From Halosimplex litoreum (GTDB lineage Archaea; Halobacteriota; Halobacteria; Halobacteriales; Haloarculaceae), in the NCBI RefSeq assembly GCF_016065055.1, contig NZ_CP065856.1:248001-312000 (forward strand): a stretch of DNA of 64,000 bases, given 5' to 3'. Positions 41,654 to 49,991 of this stretch are shown piece by piece. The notes beneath the pieces were generated by a model that saw only the letters and a program-made list of their open reading frames with translations, had not been told where the DNA came from and did not search any database. Numbering within the stretch: the first letter of the stretch is position 1; each line of letters begins with the position of its first letter. Made by a program: the position numbers and the translations under genes.

Positions 41654-42934
41654 ATGGGGTACGTCGCGGTCACCGCCGGCGAGGAGATCATCGGTCGCGC
41701 CGAAGACCTCTTCGAGAAGCAACGTCTGGAGGGTGACTCCGAGACGCTGTCGGTCGACCAGCTCGACGACCAGCTCTCCCGGCTCACCGCCCAGGCGATG
41801 AGCGAGGGCGGCCTCTACGCGCCGCGCCTCGCCGCGCTCGCGGTCAAGCAGGCCCAGGGCGACACCGTCGAGGCCGCCTTCCTCCTGCGAGCCTACCGCT
41901 CGACGCTCGAACGGTGGGAGGAGACCGAACCGGTCGACCCCGACGAGCTGTTCGCGACCCGCCGGGTCTCCCCCGCCTACAAGGACGTGCCCGGCGGCCA
42001 GATCCTCGGGCCGACGAAGGACTACACCCAGCGCCTGCTCGATTTCGACCTCGACGGCGAGGCGAACGGAACCGAGTCGGCCGACGGCGACGACGCGGCG
42101 GACGAGCCCTCGGACCCGACCGCCGACTGGGACCTCCCCGACGGCGAGCCGACGACCGTGCAGAACGTCATGGAGGTCCTCCGCGACGACGGGCTCGTTC
42201 ACGATCCGGACGAGACCGCCGACGGTGCCGACGAGGGTGCGGACGCCGACGGTGCCGACGACGGAACAGACGACGAGTACGAGGAGCCCGCGGACACGAC
42301 CCGGGAGCCGGTCACGCATCCGCCCGACCGCGACGAGGTGCTGCAGGAACTCGCCCGCGGCGAGACGGGCGCCGTGACCGCCCTGGGCTACTCGGCGATG
42401 CGCGGCTACGGCCAGGTCCACCCGACGCTGGCCGAGGTGCGCGTCGGGAAACTCCCCGTGCGGATCACCCACCCCTACACCGGCGACGCCGTCCGCGTGA
42501 CCGACGCCGAGGTGACCGAATCGGAGGCGGTCGTCCCGGTCTACGAGAAGCGCGAGGACCCGCAGTTCGCCTTCGGCTACGGACTATCCTTCGGCCGCAA
42601 CGAGCGCAAGGCCATCGCGATGACCATCCTCGACGCCTCGATCCAGCTCGACGGCGCCGACGAGCCCGCCGAGAACCCCGAGTTCGTCCTCGACACCGTC
42701 GACGGGATGGATTCCTTTGGCTTCATCGAACATCTCAAACTCCCCCACTACGTCACCTTCCAGAGCATCCTCGACCGCATCCGTGCGATCCGAGAGCGAG
42801 GGGAGATCGACGGTGCCGACGCGGACGTCGACGGTGCGCCCGAGGCGGACGCCGACGTCGACGGAGCGCCCGAGGCGGACGACCGGCCGGAGACCGACGA
42901 CCCGGTGGCGGCCACGGGAGGCGACGATGACTGA
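41654..42934 (+). CDS. phnI: C-P lyase subunit PhnI
   Basis: A 426-residue protein of the PhnI family: MGYVAVTAGEEIIGRAEDLF, SLDQL-type SVDQLDDQLSRLTAQAMSE, GLYAPRLAALAVKQAQGD, and RRVSPAYKDVPGGQILGPTKDYTQRLLDF. Late motifs include LGYSAMRGYGQVHPTLAEVR and FGYGLSFGRNERKAIAM. PhnI is the nucleosidase that swaps adenine of ATP for phosphonate. Two acidic low-complexity inserts are present (about residues 140-225 and 390-425), the second with DVDGAPEAD twice. It overlaps phnJ by 8 nt. Confidence 0.94.
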   Translation: MGYVAVTAGEEIIGRAEDLFEKQRLEGDSETLSVDQLDDQLSRLTAQAMSEGGLYAPRLAALAVKQAQGDTVEAAFLLRAYRSTLERWEETEPVDPDELFATRRVSPAYKDVPGGQILGPTKDYTQRLLDFDLDGEANGTESADGDDAADEPSDPTADWDLPDGEPTTVQNVMEVLRDDGLVHDPDETADGADEGADADGADDGTDDEYEEPADTTREPVTHPPDRDEVLQELARGETGAVTALGYSAMRGYGQVHPTLAEVRVGKLPVRITHPYTGDAVRVTDAEVTESEAVVPVYEKREDPQFAFGYGLSFGRNERKAIAMTILDASIQLDGADEPAENPEFVLDTVDGMDSFGFIEHLKLPHYVTFQSILDRIRAIRERGEIDGADADVDGAPEADADVDGAPEADDRPETDDPVAATGGDDD

Positions 42935-44090
42935 ACGGTCCGCCGAACCGACCGCCGCCTCGGCGGGAGACGGCGACGCGTCCGCCAGCGACGATACGCC
43001 TGCCGCTGCCGACTCCACCGGCGAGCCCGTCGGCGAAGCGGTCTCGGCGCTCACGGTCGCCGACGCCGTCGACGACCGCTCGGGCGATGGCCTGTCGGGG
43101 TACAACTACGCCTACCTCGACGAACACACCAAACGCGAGGTGCGCAGGGCGGTCCTGAAGGGGATCGCGATCCCCGGCCACCAGGTCCCGTTCGCCTCGC
43201 GACCCATGCCGCTCGCCCGCGGTTGGGGCACCGGCGGTATCCAGGCCTCGCTGTCGCTGCTGGGCCCCGAGGACGCGTTCAAAGTCATCGACCAGGGGAG
43301 CGACGAGAGCGTCAACGCCGCCAACATCCGCCGGCTCGCGGAGACGACGGCCAACGTCGAGACCACGACCGACACGACCGAAGCCGACGTGGTCCAGACC
43401 CGCCACCGCATCCCCGAGGAGGTGCTGACCGACGAGCAGATCGTCGTGTTGCAGGTGCCGATCACCGACGCGCTCCGGTCGGTCGACTCCTCGGACGCCG
43501 CCAACCGCCGCCGCCACGCCCACGCCAACTACGGGAAGATGTGGGTCCACCTCTACGAGAACGTCGTCGAGTGGGGCGAGATCCAGATCGCCAGCCGCTA
43601 CCCGACGATGGTCGCCGGCCGCTACCTCATGGACCCCTCGCCCATCCCCCGCTGGGACGTACCCAAACTCGACGATGCGGACAACCTCTTCGTCTTCGCC
43701 GCCGGCCGCGAGGCGCGTATCTACGCCGTCCCGCCCCACACCGAGGTCGAGCCGCTCGCCTTCGAGGACGAGTCCTTCCAGGTCGAGCGCTTCCCCGATC
43801 AGGGCTGCCGGTCCTGTGGCTCGACGGACACCTACCTCACGGAGATCGAGACCGACGACGGCGACCGGCTGTACGTCTGCAACGACACGAGCTTCTGCCT
43901 CAAGCGCCAGGACGACCCGGCGCTCGCGAAGGACCACCACCTCGATCGGTCGGGCGTCAACTGGGGACCGGGAACGCCCGGCGGGCCGCCGTTCGACGAG
44001 GATCCGGAAGACGCGAACGGCGGAGAGACGCCCGTCGAGGACGCGGACAGCGGAGAATCGGTCGACGACGCCGGGGGTGGTCCGGCGTGA
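42927..44090 (+). CDS. phnJ: Carbon-phosphorus lyase, radical SAM subunit PhnJ
   Basis: A 387-residue protein, against about 280 in E. coli; both ends have acidic extensions (residues 1-50 and 345-387). It breaks the C-P bond of ribosyl-phosphonate phosphate. The core begins with SGYNYAYLDEHTKREVRRA and includes GWGTGGIQASLSLLG. The unusual radical-SAM cluster is complete: Cys294 and Cys297 (CRSC), Cys318, and Cys324 (CNDTSFC), matching the CxxC plus C-x5-C arrangement. Start is ATG 42927, inside the end of phnI by 8 nt. Confidence 0.95.
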   Translation: MTERSAEPTAASAGDGDASASDDTPAAADSTGEPVGEAVSALTVADAVDDRSGDGLSGYNYAYLDEHTKREVRRAVLKGIAIPGHQVPFASRPMPLARGWGTGGIQASLSLLGPEDAFKVIDQGSDESVNAANIRRLAETTANVETTTDTTEADVVQTRHRIPEEVLTDEQIVVLQVPITDALRSVDSSDAANRRRHAHANYGKMWVHLYENVVEWGEIQIASRYPTMVAGRYLMDPSPIPRWDVPKLDDADNLFVFAAGREARIYAVPPHTEVEPLAFEDESFQVERFPDQGCRSCGSTDTYLTEIETDDGDRLYVCNDTSFCLKRQDDPALAKDHHLDRSGVNWGPGTPGGPPFDEDPEDANGGETPVEDADSGESVDDAGGGPA

Positions 44091-44917
44091 CGCTCCTCGA
44101 AGCGACCGACCTTCGGACGGTGTACGGCGACTCCTGCGGCGAGTGCGTCGAGCGCACCGGCGACGAGGCGGGCCGGAACCAGTGCCCGGTCTGTGGCTCG
44201 GTCGTCGCCTGCGCGGACGTGTCGCTCGACGTCGAGCCCGGCGAGGTGCTTGGGATCGTCGGCGAGTCCGGCTCGGGCAAGTCCAGCGTCGCGGAGCTGC
44301 TCGCGCTCGAACGGAACGCCGACGCGACGACCGCCGGTGACGTGCGCCTCCGGGGTCAGGACGGCAATCTCCTCGACGCCGACTACGAGACGCGCCACCG
44401 CCTGCGGACGGGCGAGATCGGCCTCGTCCACCAGCACATCCGCGACGGGCTGAACCTCGAATTCACGGGCGGCGGCAACGTCGCCGAGAAGCTGCTGGCG
44501 GCCGGCGAGCGCAACTTCGGCGACGTGCGCGAGCGCGTCCGCGACCGCTTCGCGGAGACGGAGATCCCCGTCGACCGGATGGACGACCCCGCCGAGACCT
44601 ACAGCGGCGGGATGCAGCGCCGGGTCCAGATCGCCCGCGCGCTCGCCACCGACCCCGAGGTCGTCGTCCTCGACGAACCGACGACCGGGCTGGACGTGAG
44701 CGTTCAGGCGCGCGTGCTGGACATGTTCCGGCGCATCCAGCGCGAGGAGGACGTGGCCGCCGTCGTCGTGAGTCACGACCTGGGCGTCGTCCGACTGCTC
44801 GCCGACCGGACGCTTGTCATGCGCCACGGGCGCGTCGTCGAGACCGGGCTGACGGACCGCGTCATGGAGGACCCGCACCACGAGTACACGCAGACGCTGA
44901 TCAATTCAGTCATATGA
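44087..44917 (+). CDS. phnK: C-P lyase ATP-binding protein PhnK with a cysteine insert
   Basis: A 276-residue ABC-type ATPase from GTG 44087. Walker A VGESGSGKSS (58-67), signature YSGGMQRRVQIARAL, Walker B VVVLDEPTTGLDV and VSHDLGVVRLLAD are all present. PhnK sits on the PhnGHIJ complex and is needed for C-P cleavage rather than import. Unusual: between the first strand and Walker A the protein inserts Cys17-x-x-Cys20 and Cys33-x-x-Cys36, a likely zinc site that is absent from E. coli PhnK. It overlaps phnJ and phnL by 4 nt each. Confidence 0.92.
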   Translation: MTLLEATDLRTVYGDSCGECVERTGDEAGRNQCPVCGSVVACADVSLDVEPGEVLGIVGESGSGKSSVAELLALERNADATTAGDVRLRGQDGNLLDADYETRHRLRTGEIGLVHQHIRDGLNLEFTGGGNVAEKLLAAGERNFGDVRERVRDRFAETEIPVDRMDDPAETYSGGMQRRVQIARALATDPEVVVLDEPTTGLDVSVQARVLDMFRRIQREEDVAAVVVSHDLGVVRLLADRTLVMRHGRVVETGLTDRVMEDPHHEYTQTLINSVI

Positions 44918-45645
44918 CAGCCGTTCTCACCGTCGAGGGGCTCTCGAAGACCTTCGACATGCACGCGCTCGGCGACAAGCGGGTCGTCGGGCTGGACGAC
45001 GTATCGTTCTCGGTGCGCGCCGGGGAGTTCCTCGCCGTCGTCGGCGAGTCCGGCAGCGGGAAGTCCTCGCTGCTCAAGTGTCTCTACCGCACCTACGACC
45101 CGACCGCCGGCTCGGCCGAGTATCACCCCGAAGACGTGGATCTCGCGACCTGCGACGACCGGACCGTCATGGCCCTCCGCGATTCGGCCGTCGGCTACAC
45201 GTCGCAGTTCCTCGACGAGATCCCGCGCGTCCCCGCCGTCGACGTGGTGTCGCGGCCGCTGCGCGAGCGCGGGACCGACCCCGAAGCCGCCCGCGAGCGC
45301 GCCCGAGAACTGCTCGACGCGCTCGGGCTCCCCGAGGAACTGTGGGACGCCTACCCGGCGACCTTCTCCGGCGGTGAGCGCCAGCGGGTGAACCTCGCAC
45401 AGGCGCTCGCGCCCGAGCCGGACCTGTTGCTGCTTGACGAGCCGACGAGCGCGCTCGACCCCGAGACCCGGGCCGCCGCGGTCGACCTGCTCTCGACCGC
45501 GACCGGCGCGGAGACGACCGTCATCGGCGTCTTCCACGACCGCGAGGTCGTCGAGTCGGTCGCCGACCGGGTGGCCGTTCTCGACAGTGGACGGATCCAG
45601 CGCGTGGTCCCGGTCGCGGAGTTCTCCGGGGAGGTGGTGGCGTGA
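44914..45645 (+). CDS. phnL: C-P lyase ATP-binding protein PhnL
   Basis: A 243-residue ABC-type ATPase, paired with PhnK: Walker A VGESGSGKSSLLKCLY, Q-loop YTSQFLDEIPRVPAVDVVSRP, signature FSGGERQRVNLAQAL, Walker B LLLLDEPTSALDP and FHDREVVESVADR. The N-terminus TVEGLSKTFDMHALGDKRVVG matches PhnL. It acts with the C-P lyase core; its exact job is less clear than PhnK's. It overlaps phnK and phnM by 4 nt. Confidence 0.92.
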   Translation: MTAVLTVEGLSKTFDMHALGDKRVVGLDDVSFSVRAGEFLAVVGESGSGKSSLLKCLYRTYDPTAGSAEYHPEDVDLATCDDRTVMALRDSAVGYTSQFLDEIPRVPAVDVVSRPLRERGTDPEAARERARELLDALGLPEELWDAYPATFSGGERQRVNLAQALAPEPDLLLLDEPTSALDPETRAAAVDLLSTATGAETTVIGVFHDREVVESVADRVAVLDSGRIQRVVPVAEFSGEVVA

Positions 45646-46820
45646 GCCCCAGCGCCGAGTCCGTCGCGACGGCCGCCGACGAGGATGCCGCCTTCGCCGT
45701 CACCGACGCCCGCGTCGTCACGCCCGAGACGGTCGTCGACGGCGGCGTCCGGGTCGAGAGCGACCGGATCGTCGACGTCGGCGAGGTGGAGACCGACGGA
45801 GCCGTCCAGATCGACGCCGACGGTCGATTCGTCCTCCCCGGACTCGTCGACCTCCACGGCGACGATATCGAGTCCCACCTCCACCCGCGGTCGGGCGCTC
45901 GCATGGACACGCACGTGGCGCTGGCCGCCGCCGACCGCTCGAACCTCGCCGCGGGGATCACGACGAAGTTCCACGCCATCTCCTTCGAGACCGACCCCGA
46001 CTCGGACCGCTCGCCGGAGCTCGGCGCCGAGCTGACCGAGGCCGTCGACGCGGCCGACGACCTGATGGCCGACCACCGGATCCACGCCCGCTGTGAGGTC
46101 ACTCAGCCCGAGTGCGTCGAGGCGGTCCTCGAGGTCGTCGAGGCGGGCGACGCCGACCTCGTCTCGGTGATGAGCCACATTCCGGGGAAGGGGCAGTTCC
46201 GCGACCAGGAGGCGTTCGTGGAGTACTACCGCGACTCGGCGGACCACACCGTCGAGGAGGCCGAGGAGATGATCGCCGAGCGCGGCGACGTCGAGATGGC
46301 GACGCTCCGCGAGCGCGTCGAGCGCGTCGTCGACAGAGCGCACGACGCCGGCGCCGTCACGGCTTCCCACGACGACGAGGACCCGACCGAGGTCGAGCGC
46401 CTCGCCGAGACCGGCGTCGACGTGACCGAGTATCCGATCACGATGGAGACGGCCGAACGCGCCGCCGACCTCGGGATGACGGTCGCGATGGGCGCGCCGA
46501 ACCTCGTCCGCGGCGAGAGCCAGTGGGGCAACCTGGAGACCGCCGCGGCCATCGACGCCGGCGTCGTCGACGCGCTCGTCGCCGACTACCACCCCCCGTC
46601 GATGCTCGCCGGCGCGTTCGTCGACACCGGCGAACCGCTCCCGGATCGGGTCGCCCGCGTCACCGCCAACCCAGCCGCGGCCGTCGGCCTGCCCGACCGC
46701 GGACGGATCGAAGCCGGCGCCCGCGCCGACCTCGTGCTCGTCGACCGCGATCCCTCGCCGACCGTGCACCGCGCGTTCGTCGCGGGCGAGCCCGTCTACC
46801 GCGCGGAGGGGTCGCGATGA
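45642..46820 (+). CDS. phnM: Alpha-D-ribose 1-methylphosphonate 5-triphosphate diphosphatase PhnM
   Basis: A 392-residue amidohydrolase-fold enzyme from GTG 45642. It removes pyrophosphate from the PhnI product to give the 5-phosphate substrate for PhnJ. Signatures: LPGLVDLHGDDIESHLHPRSG (metal-binding HGDDIESH typical of PhnM), SVMSHIPGKGQFRD, TASHDDEDPTEVERLAE, ADYHPPSML and the C-terminal VTANPAAAVGLPDRG. Length is about normal. It overlaps phnL before and the TIM-barrel gene after by 4 nt. Confidence 0.94.
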   Translation: MSPSAESVATAADEDAAFAVTDARVVTPETVVDGGVRVESDRIVDVGEVETDGAVQIDADGRFVLPGLVDLHGDDIESHLHPRSGARMDTHVALAAADRSNLAAGITTKFHAISFETDPDSDRSPELGAELTEAVDAADDLMADHRIHARCEVTQPECVEAVLEVVEAGDADLVSVMSHIPGKGQFRDQEAFVEYYRDSADHTVEEAEEMIAERGDVEMATLRERVERVVDRAHDAGAVTASHDDEDPTEVERLAETGVDVTEYPITMETAERAADLGMTVAMGAPNLVRGESQWGNLETAAAIDAGVVDALVADYHPPSMLAGAFVDTGEPLPDRVARVTANPAAAVGLPDRGRIEAGARADLVLVDRDPSPTVHRAFVAGEPVYRAEGSR

Positions 46821-47620
46821 GGTCCGTCGGCGCCGCAATGGACGTGCGCTTCGGCGCTACCGTCGAAGAGTTCGTCACCTATCTCGACGACCTGGGTCTC
46901 TCCCATCTCGAACTCAAGCGGGAGTACCTCTGCGGCCACCCAGAGACCCCCGAGCCCGAGACCATCGGCGAGATCGCCGACCGCCACGACGTGACCGTCA
47001 CCTACCACGCCCCGTTCCGCGACTGGAACGTGGGTAGCTTCAACGACGCCGTCCGCGAGGCGTCGGTCGACATGGTCAAACGCACCATCGACGACGCCGA
47101 AGCGGCCGACGCGGGCGCCGTCGTCGTCCACGGCGGCGCCGTCCCGACCCGCTACCCCGAATGGGTCCGCGAGAAGGCCCGCGAACACGCTCACCGCTCG
47201 CTCGGGGAGTGCGCCCAGTACGCCCAGCTCGTCGGCGTCCCGCTCTGCCTGGAGAACCAGCCCGTCGACGACGACAAACGCCGCTACACCACGACCCCCG
47301 AGGACCTCGAAGCGATGCTCGACGATGTCGCCGTGGCGCCCGAGTACCTCGGCGTCACGCTCGACGTGGGCCACGCCAAGGTCAACGGCTACCACTGGCG
47401 GGACTTCGTCGACCGCTTCGGCGACCGCATTCAGGTGTGTCACCTCTCGGACAACGACGGCACCGCCGACGACCACGAACCGATCCCGGACTACCAGCGC
47501 GTCGTCGACGCCGTCCCCGCCGACTACTTCGCCTTCGAGATGAAGTCCGTCGCCGACATCGCACGATGTATGGGAATCGACCCCGAAGCGTCGGGTGACT
47601 CCCTCGCGACTCCGGAGTAA
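46817..47620 (+). CDS. Sugar phosphate isomerase/epimerase-like TIM barrel in the phn operon
   Basis: A 267-residue protein of the AP-endonuclease-2 / xylose isomerase-like TIM-barrel superfamily: LSHLELKREYLCG, DVTVTYHAPFRDWNVGSF, AGAVVVHGGAVPT, VPLCLENQP, LGVTLDVGHAKVNGYHWRDF and IQVCHLSDNDGTADDH. His, Glu and Asp residues at strand ends (YHAP, LENQ, DVGH, CHLSDN) form the usual metal site. It overlaps phnM by 4 nt. It could act on a ribose phosphate produced after C-P cleavage, a step normally done by PhnP/PhnN, but the reaction is not known. Confidence 0.8.
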   Translation: MRSVGAAMDVRFGATVEEFVTYLDDLGLSHLELKREYLCGHPETPEPETIGEIADRHDVTVTYHAPFRDWNVGSFNDAVREASVDMVKRTIDDAEAADAGAVVVHGGAVPTRYPEWVREKAREHAHRSLGECAQYAQLVGVPLCLENQPVDDDKRRYTTTPEDLEAMLDDVAVAPEYLGVTLDVGHAKVNGYHWRDFVDRFGDRIQVCHLSDNDGTADDHEPIPDYQRVVDAVPADYFAFEMKSVADIARCMGIDPEASGDSLATPE

Positions 47621-47623
47621 CTC

Positions 47624-48286
47624 ATGACAGGAACCTACGACGCGGTCGTCTTCGACAACGACGGCGTGCTCGTCGAACTCACCGAGATGGACGTGCTTCG
47701 CCGCGCAGCCCGCGCAGCCTTCGAGGACCACGGCGTCGCCGACCCGCCAGAACCGCTCGTCGAACACGCAGCCAACGGCAACCTCGACGACCTCGCCCGG
47801 GTCGAGGACGACCTCGACCTCGCGCTGGCCGACTACTGGGCCAGCCGCGAGGACCACGCCGTCGCCCACCAGACCGACGCCATCGAATCCGGCGAGAAAC
47901 CACTCTACGACGACGTGACCGCGCTCGCGGACCTCTCTCACCGGAAGGCCGTCGTCAGCAACAACCAGCACGGCACGGTCCAGTTCATCGTCGACCACTA
48001 CGGGCTGGGCGACCACTTCGAGCACGTCGCCGGCCGCGACCCCACGCTGGCGGGCGCCCGTCGTCGCAAGCCCGAGACCCATTACCTCGACGCCGCGCTC
48101 GACGAACTCGGCACCCGCGACGCCGTCTACGTCGGTGACTCACCGAAGGACGTGGAGGTCGCCCACCGCGCCGGCGTCGACAGCGCCTTCCTCCGCCGGA
48201 GCCACCGCACCGACACCGTCCTCGACCGCGAACCGACGTACGAGGTCGAGACCCTGACCGCGCTGGCCGAGCGACTCGCGGACTGA
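47624..48286 (+). CDS. HAD-superfamily phosphatase, end of the C-P lyase operon
   Basis: A 220-residue HAD hydrolase: motif I VVFDNDGVLVEL, motif II AVVSNNQHGTV, motif III Lys in ARRRKPETHYLDA, motif IV YVGDSPKDVEVAHRAG. The Asn in place of the first-loop Leu in DND is common in phosphoglycolate phosphatase-like members. It begins 3 bp after the TIM-barrel gene and completes the operon. It may dephosphorylate a ribose phosphate released by the C-P lyase pathway; the substrate is inferred only from context. Confidence 0.82.
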   Translation: MTGTYDAVVFDNDGVLVELTEMDVLRRAARAAFEDHGVADPPEPLVEHAANGNLDDLARVEDDLDLALADYWASREDHAVAHQTDAIESGEKPLYDDVTALADLSHRKAVVSNNQHGTVQFIVDHYGLGDHFEHVAGRDPTLAGARRRKPETHYLDAALDELGTRDAVYVGDSPKDVEVAHRAGVDSAFLRRSHRTDTVLDREPTYEVETLTALAERLAD

Positions 48287-48379
48287 CGGCTCGCGCGGCT
48301 CTCCTTTCTCGGACCTTCGGGACCGGAAACACCCGCAGGCGTCGCAACATACAAACCCTCGCCGCAAGTGCGACTACGT

Positions 48380-49060
48380 ATGCCACGGGAAGGATATCAA
48401 GAGAAACTGGAAGCCCTGCGAGAGGACGTCCTCTACATGAGCGAAGTCGTCCTCGAACGGCTCCGGATGGGACTTGACGCTCTCGAAACGAAAGACGAGG
48501 ACCTCGCCTGGGAGGTCATCGACGGCGACGACGAGGTCAACCAGCTGTATCTCGACCTCGAACAGGACTGTATCGACCTGCTCGCGCTCCAGCAGCCCGT
48601 CGCCTCGGACCTCCGGTTCATCGCCGCCTCGTTCAAGATCATCACCGACCTCGAGCGCATCGCCGACCTCGCGACGAACCTCGGGGAGTACACCCACGAG
48701 GCCGAGCGCGACCTCTACCCCGACGTCGACATCCAGGAGATCGGGACGCTCGTCATCGAGATGGTCGAGGCGTCGATGGACGCCTACGACGAGGAGGACC
48801 CCGACGCCTGTCTCGCCATCTCGGAACAGGACGACACCATCGACGAGCGCTGCGAGGCCGCCTCCAGCACCATCGTCCGCGACCTCATCGAACGCGAGGT
48901 CGACGACGAGACCGGTGAGGCGGAGATCGAGCAGCTCATGGCCGACGTGTCGCGCCTGCTGCTCACGGTTCGGGACCTCGAACGCGTCGGCGACCACGCC
49001 GTCAACATCGCCGCCCGCACCCTCTACATGGTCGAGAACGACGACGAACTGATCTACTAG
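48380..49060 (+). CDS. phoU: PhoU-family phosphate-signalling protein (classic form)
   Basis: A 226-residue protein without DNA-binding domain, started at ATG 48380. Two PhoU repeats with their signatures: LEALREDVLYMSEVVLERLRM, IDGDDEVNQLYLDLEQDCID, and FKIITDLERIADLATNLGE and VRDLERVGDHAVNIAARTLYM, with Glu/Asp metal ligands. It probably links PstSCAB to phosphate control like bacterial PhoU. It is the fourth PhoU-domain gene of the island. The transcript probably ends in the T-run of intergenic element II at 49079-49084. Confidence 0.93.
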   Translation: MPREGYQEKLEALREDVLYMSEVVLERLRMGLDALETKDEDLAWEVIDGDDEVNQLYLDLEQDCIDLLALQQPVASDLRFIAASFKIITDLERIADLATNLGEYTHEAERDLYPDVDIQEIGTLVIEMVEASMDAYDEEDPDACLAISEQDDTIDERCEAASSTIVRDLIEREVDDETGEAEIEQLMADVSRLLLTVRDLERVGDHAVNIAARTLYMVENDDELIY

Positions 49061-49075
49061 AGCCCACCTCGTTTC

Positions 49076-49288
49076 CATCTTTTTCCCGCCCGGGTTTCCT
49101 CGCGCGCCAGAGGCGCGCTGCGGGGAACCCGGGCGGCAAAAACATGGGTGAAAAAGCCGGACGACTCGCTCACTTCGTTCACGGGTCGCTTCACTCCCCG
49201 TTCACAACGAGGTGCTCCCTTCGGTCGCACCTCGCACCGTTCGCTCGCGTCCGGTGAACCGGCGCCTGCGGCGCCGGATGCTCAGTAC
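49076..49288 (+). ncRNA. Intergenic element II, copy B1: candidate three-stem RNA
   Basis: The element starts 15 bp after phoU. It has a T-run; outer stem 49087-49099 with 49123-49135 (13 bp with one T-G wobble); inner GCGCGCC-AGA-GGCGCGC; the TC/TGC asymmetric loop; linker AAAAACATGGGTGAAAAAG; P2 CCGGAC/GTCCGG; TGAACC; P3 CCGGCGCC-TGC-GGCGCCGG; and tail GGATGCTCAGTAC (49276-49288). Copy C1 at 34174-34316 has the same linkers but other stem bases. P2 is longer here, with extra arms. Confidence 0.6.
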
Positions 49289-49306
49289 GGGTGGCGGCTG
49301 TCGCAT

Positions 49307-49955
49307 TTCGAGGTAGCGGTGCGGCTGGCGCGTGCTGTCGAGCGGTGCGAGGTCGACCGCAGGGAGACCTCGATGCGAGCGGGGAACGAAGTGACCCGCG
49401 AGCGTGCCCGCCTCCTGGCGGGCCGCTCGAAACAGTCGCGCGTGGTCTGCGGGCGACCCGAGCGTCGCCCGCATGGCCCGAGGGACCTTCGGTCCCTCGC
49501 TGTCTTCGCGAGTCTCGCGAGCGAAGGCTCGTCAGAGCTTGCCTCTGACGGTGGATGAGTAGCGCAGCTTGCGAGCAACGCAAGCGGCTGGGGAGGTGTG
49601 AGGCTGTCTGCGGTTGCTGTGCGGGGCGGTTGTGGTCCCTGGTGTCCTCGTGAGCGAAGCGAGCGAGGGCTCGGAAGACGAACGGAGTGAGTCTTCCGGC
49701 GGACTGAACGGGCGAGGCGCGCGTGGCGGCGTAGCCGCCACGGACTGTGGCGGTCGGCGGAGCCGACCGCCCGCTCGCGCTTGCGTGGTCGCCTGAGCGG
49801 GCCACTATCCGCGCGGGCGGTGCCGAGAGTGCGGATATCCCGCTTCAGCGACCGCGAGCGGGTCGAGGGCTTTCATCGCCTGCCGTCGACTGCGGTCGCG
49901 GTCGTTCGACTTCAGTCCGGGACTCGCTCAACAGAAACACCTACTCAACAAGCAC
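49307..49955 (-). repeat. Intergenic element I, copy B (inverted relative to copy A)
   Basis: Reading the minus strand from 49955 downward gives the same ordered blocks as 17013-17482: TTGTTGAG with GGTGTTTCTG, GTCGAACGACCG, GCAGGCG, CCCTCGAC, CTCGCGGTCGCTGA, CGGGATATCCGC, CTCTCGGCACCGCCCGC, GCAGACAGCCTCACACCTCC, CGACTGTTTCGAGCGGCCCG, then CGCACCGCTACCTC. It is longer than copy A mainly because the GC-rich hairpins between blocks are longer. No ORF on either strand looks coding. It directly adjoins element II copy B1. Confidence 0.7.
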
Positions 49956-49991
49956 AGAGACCGAACGGAGAGACGACGTCCTCCCGACAGA

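Noticed and set aside
49148-49558. Open frames of 60-200 codons inside elements I and II on both strands
   Set aside because: The corresponding frames are not preserved between the element copies, so the conserved content is not protein.
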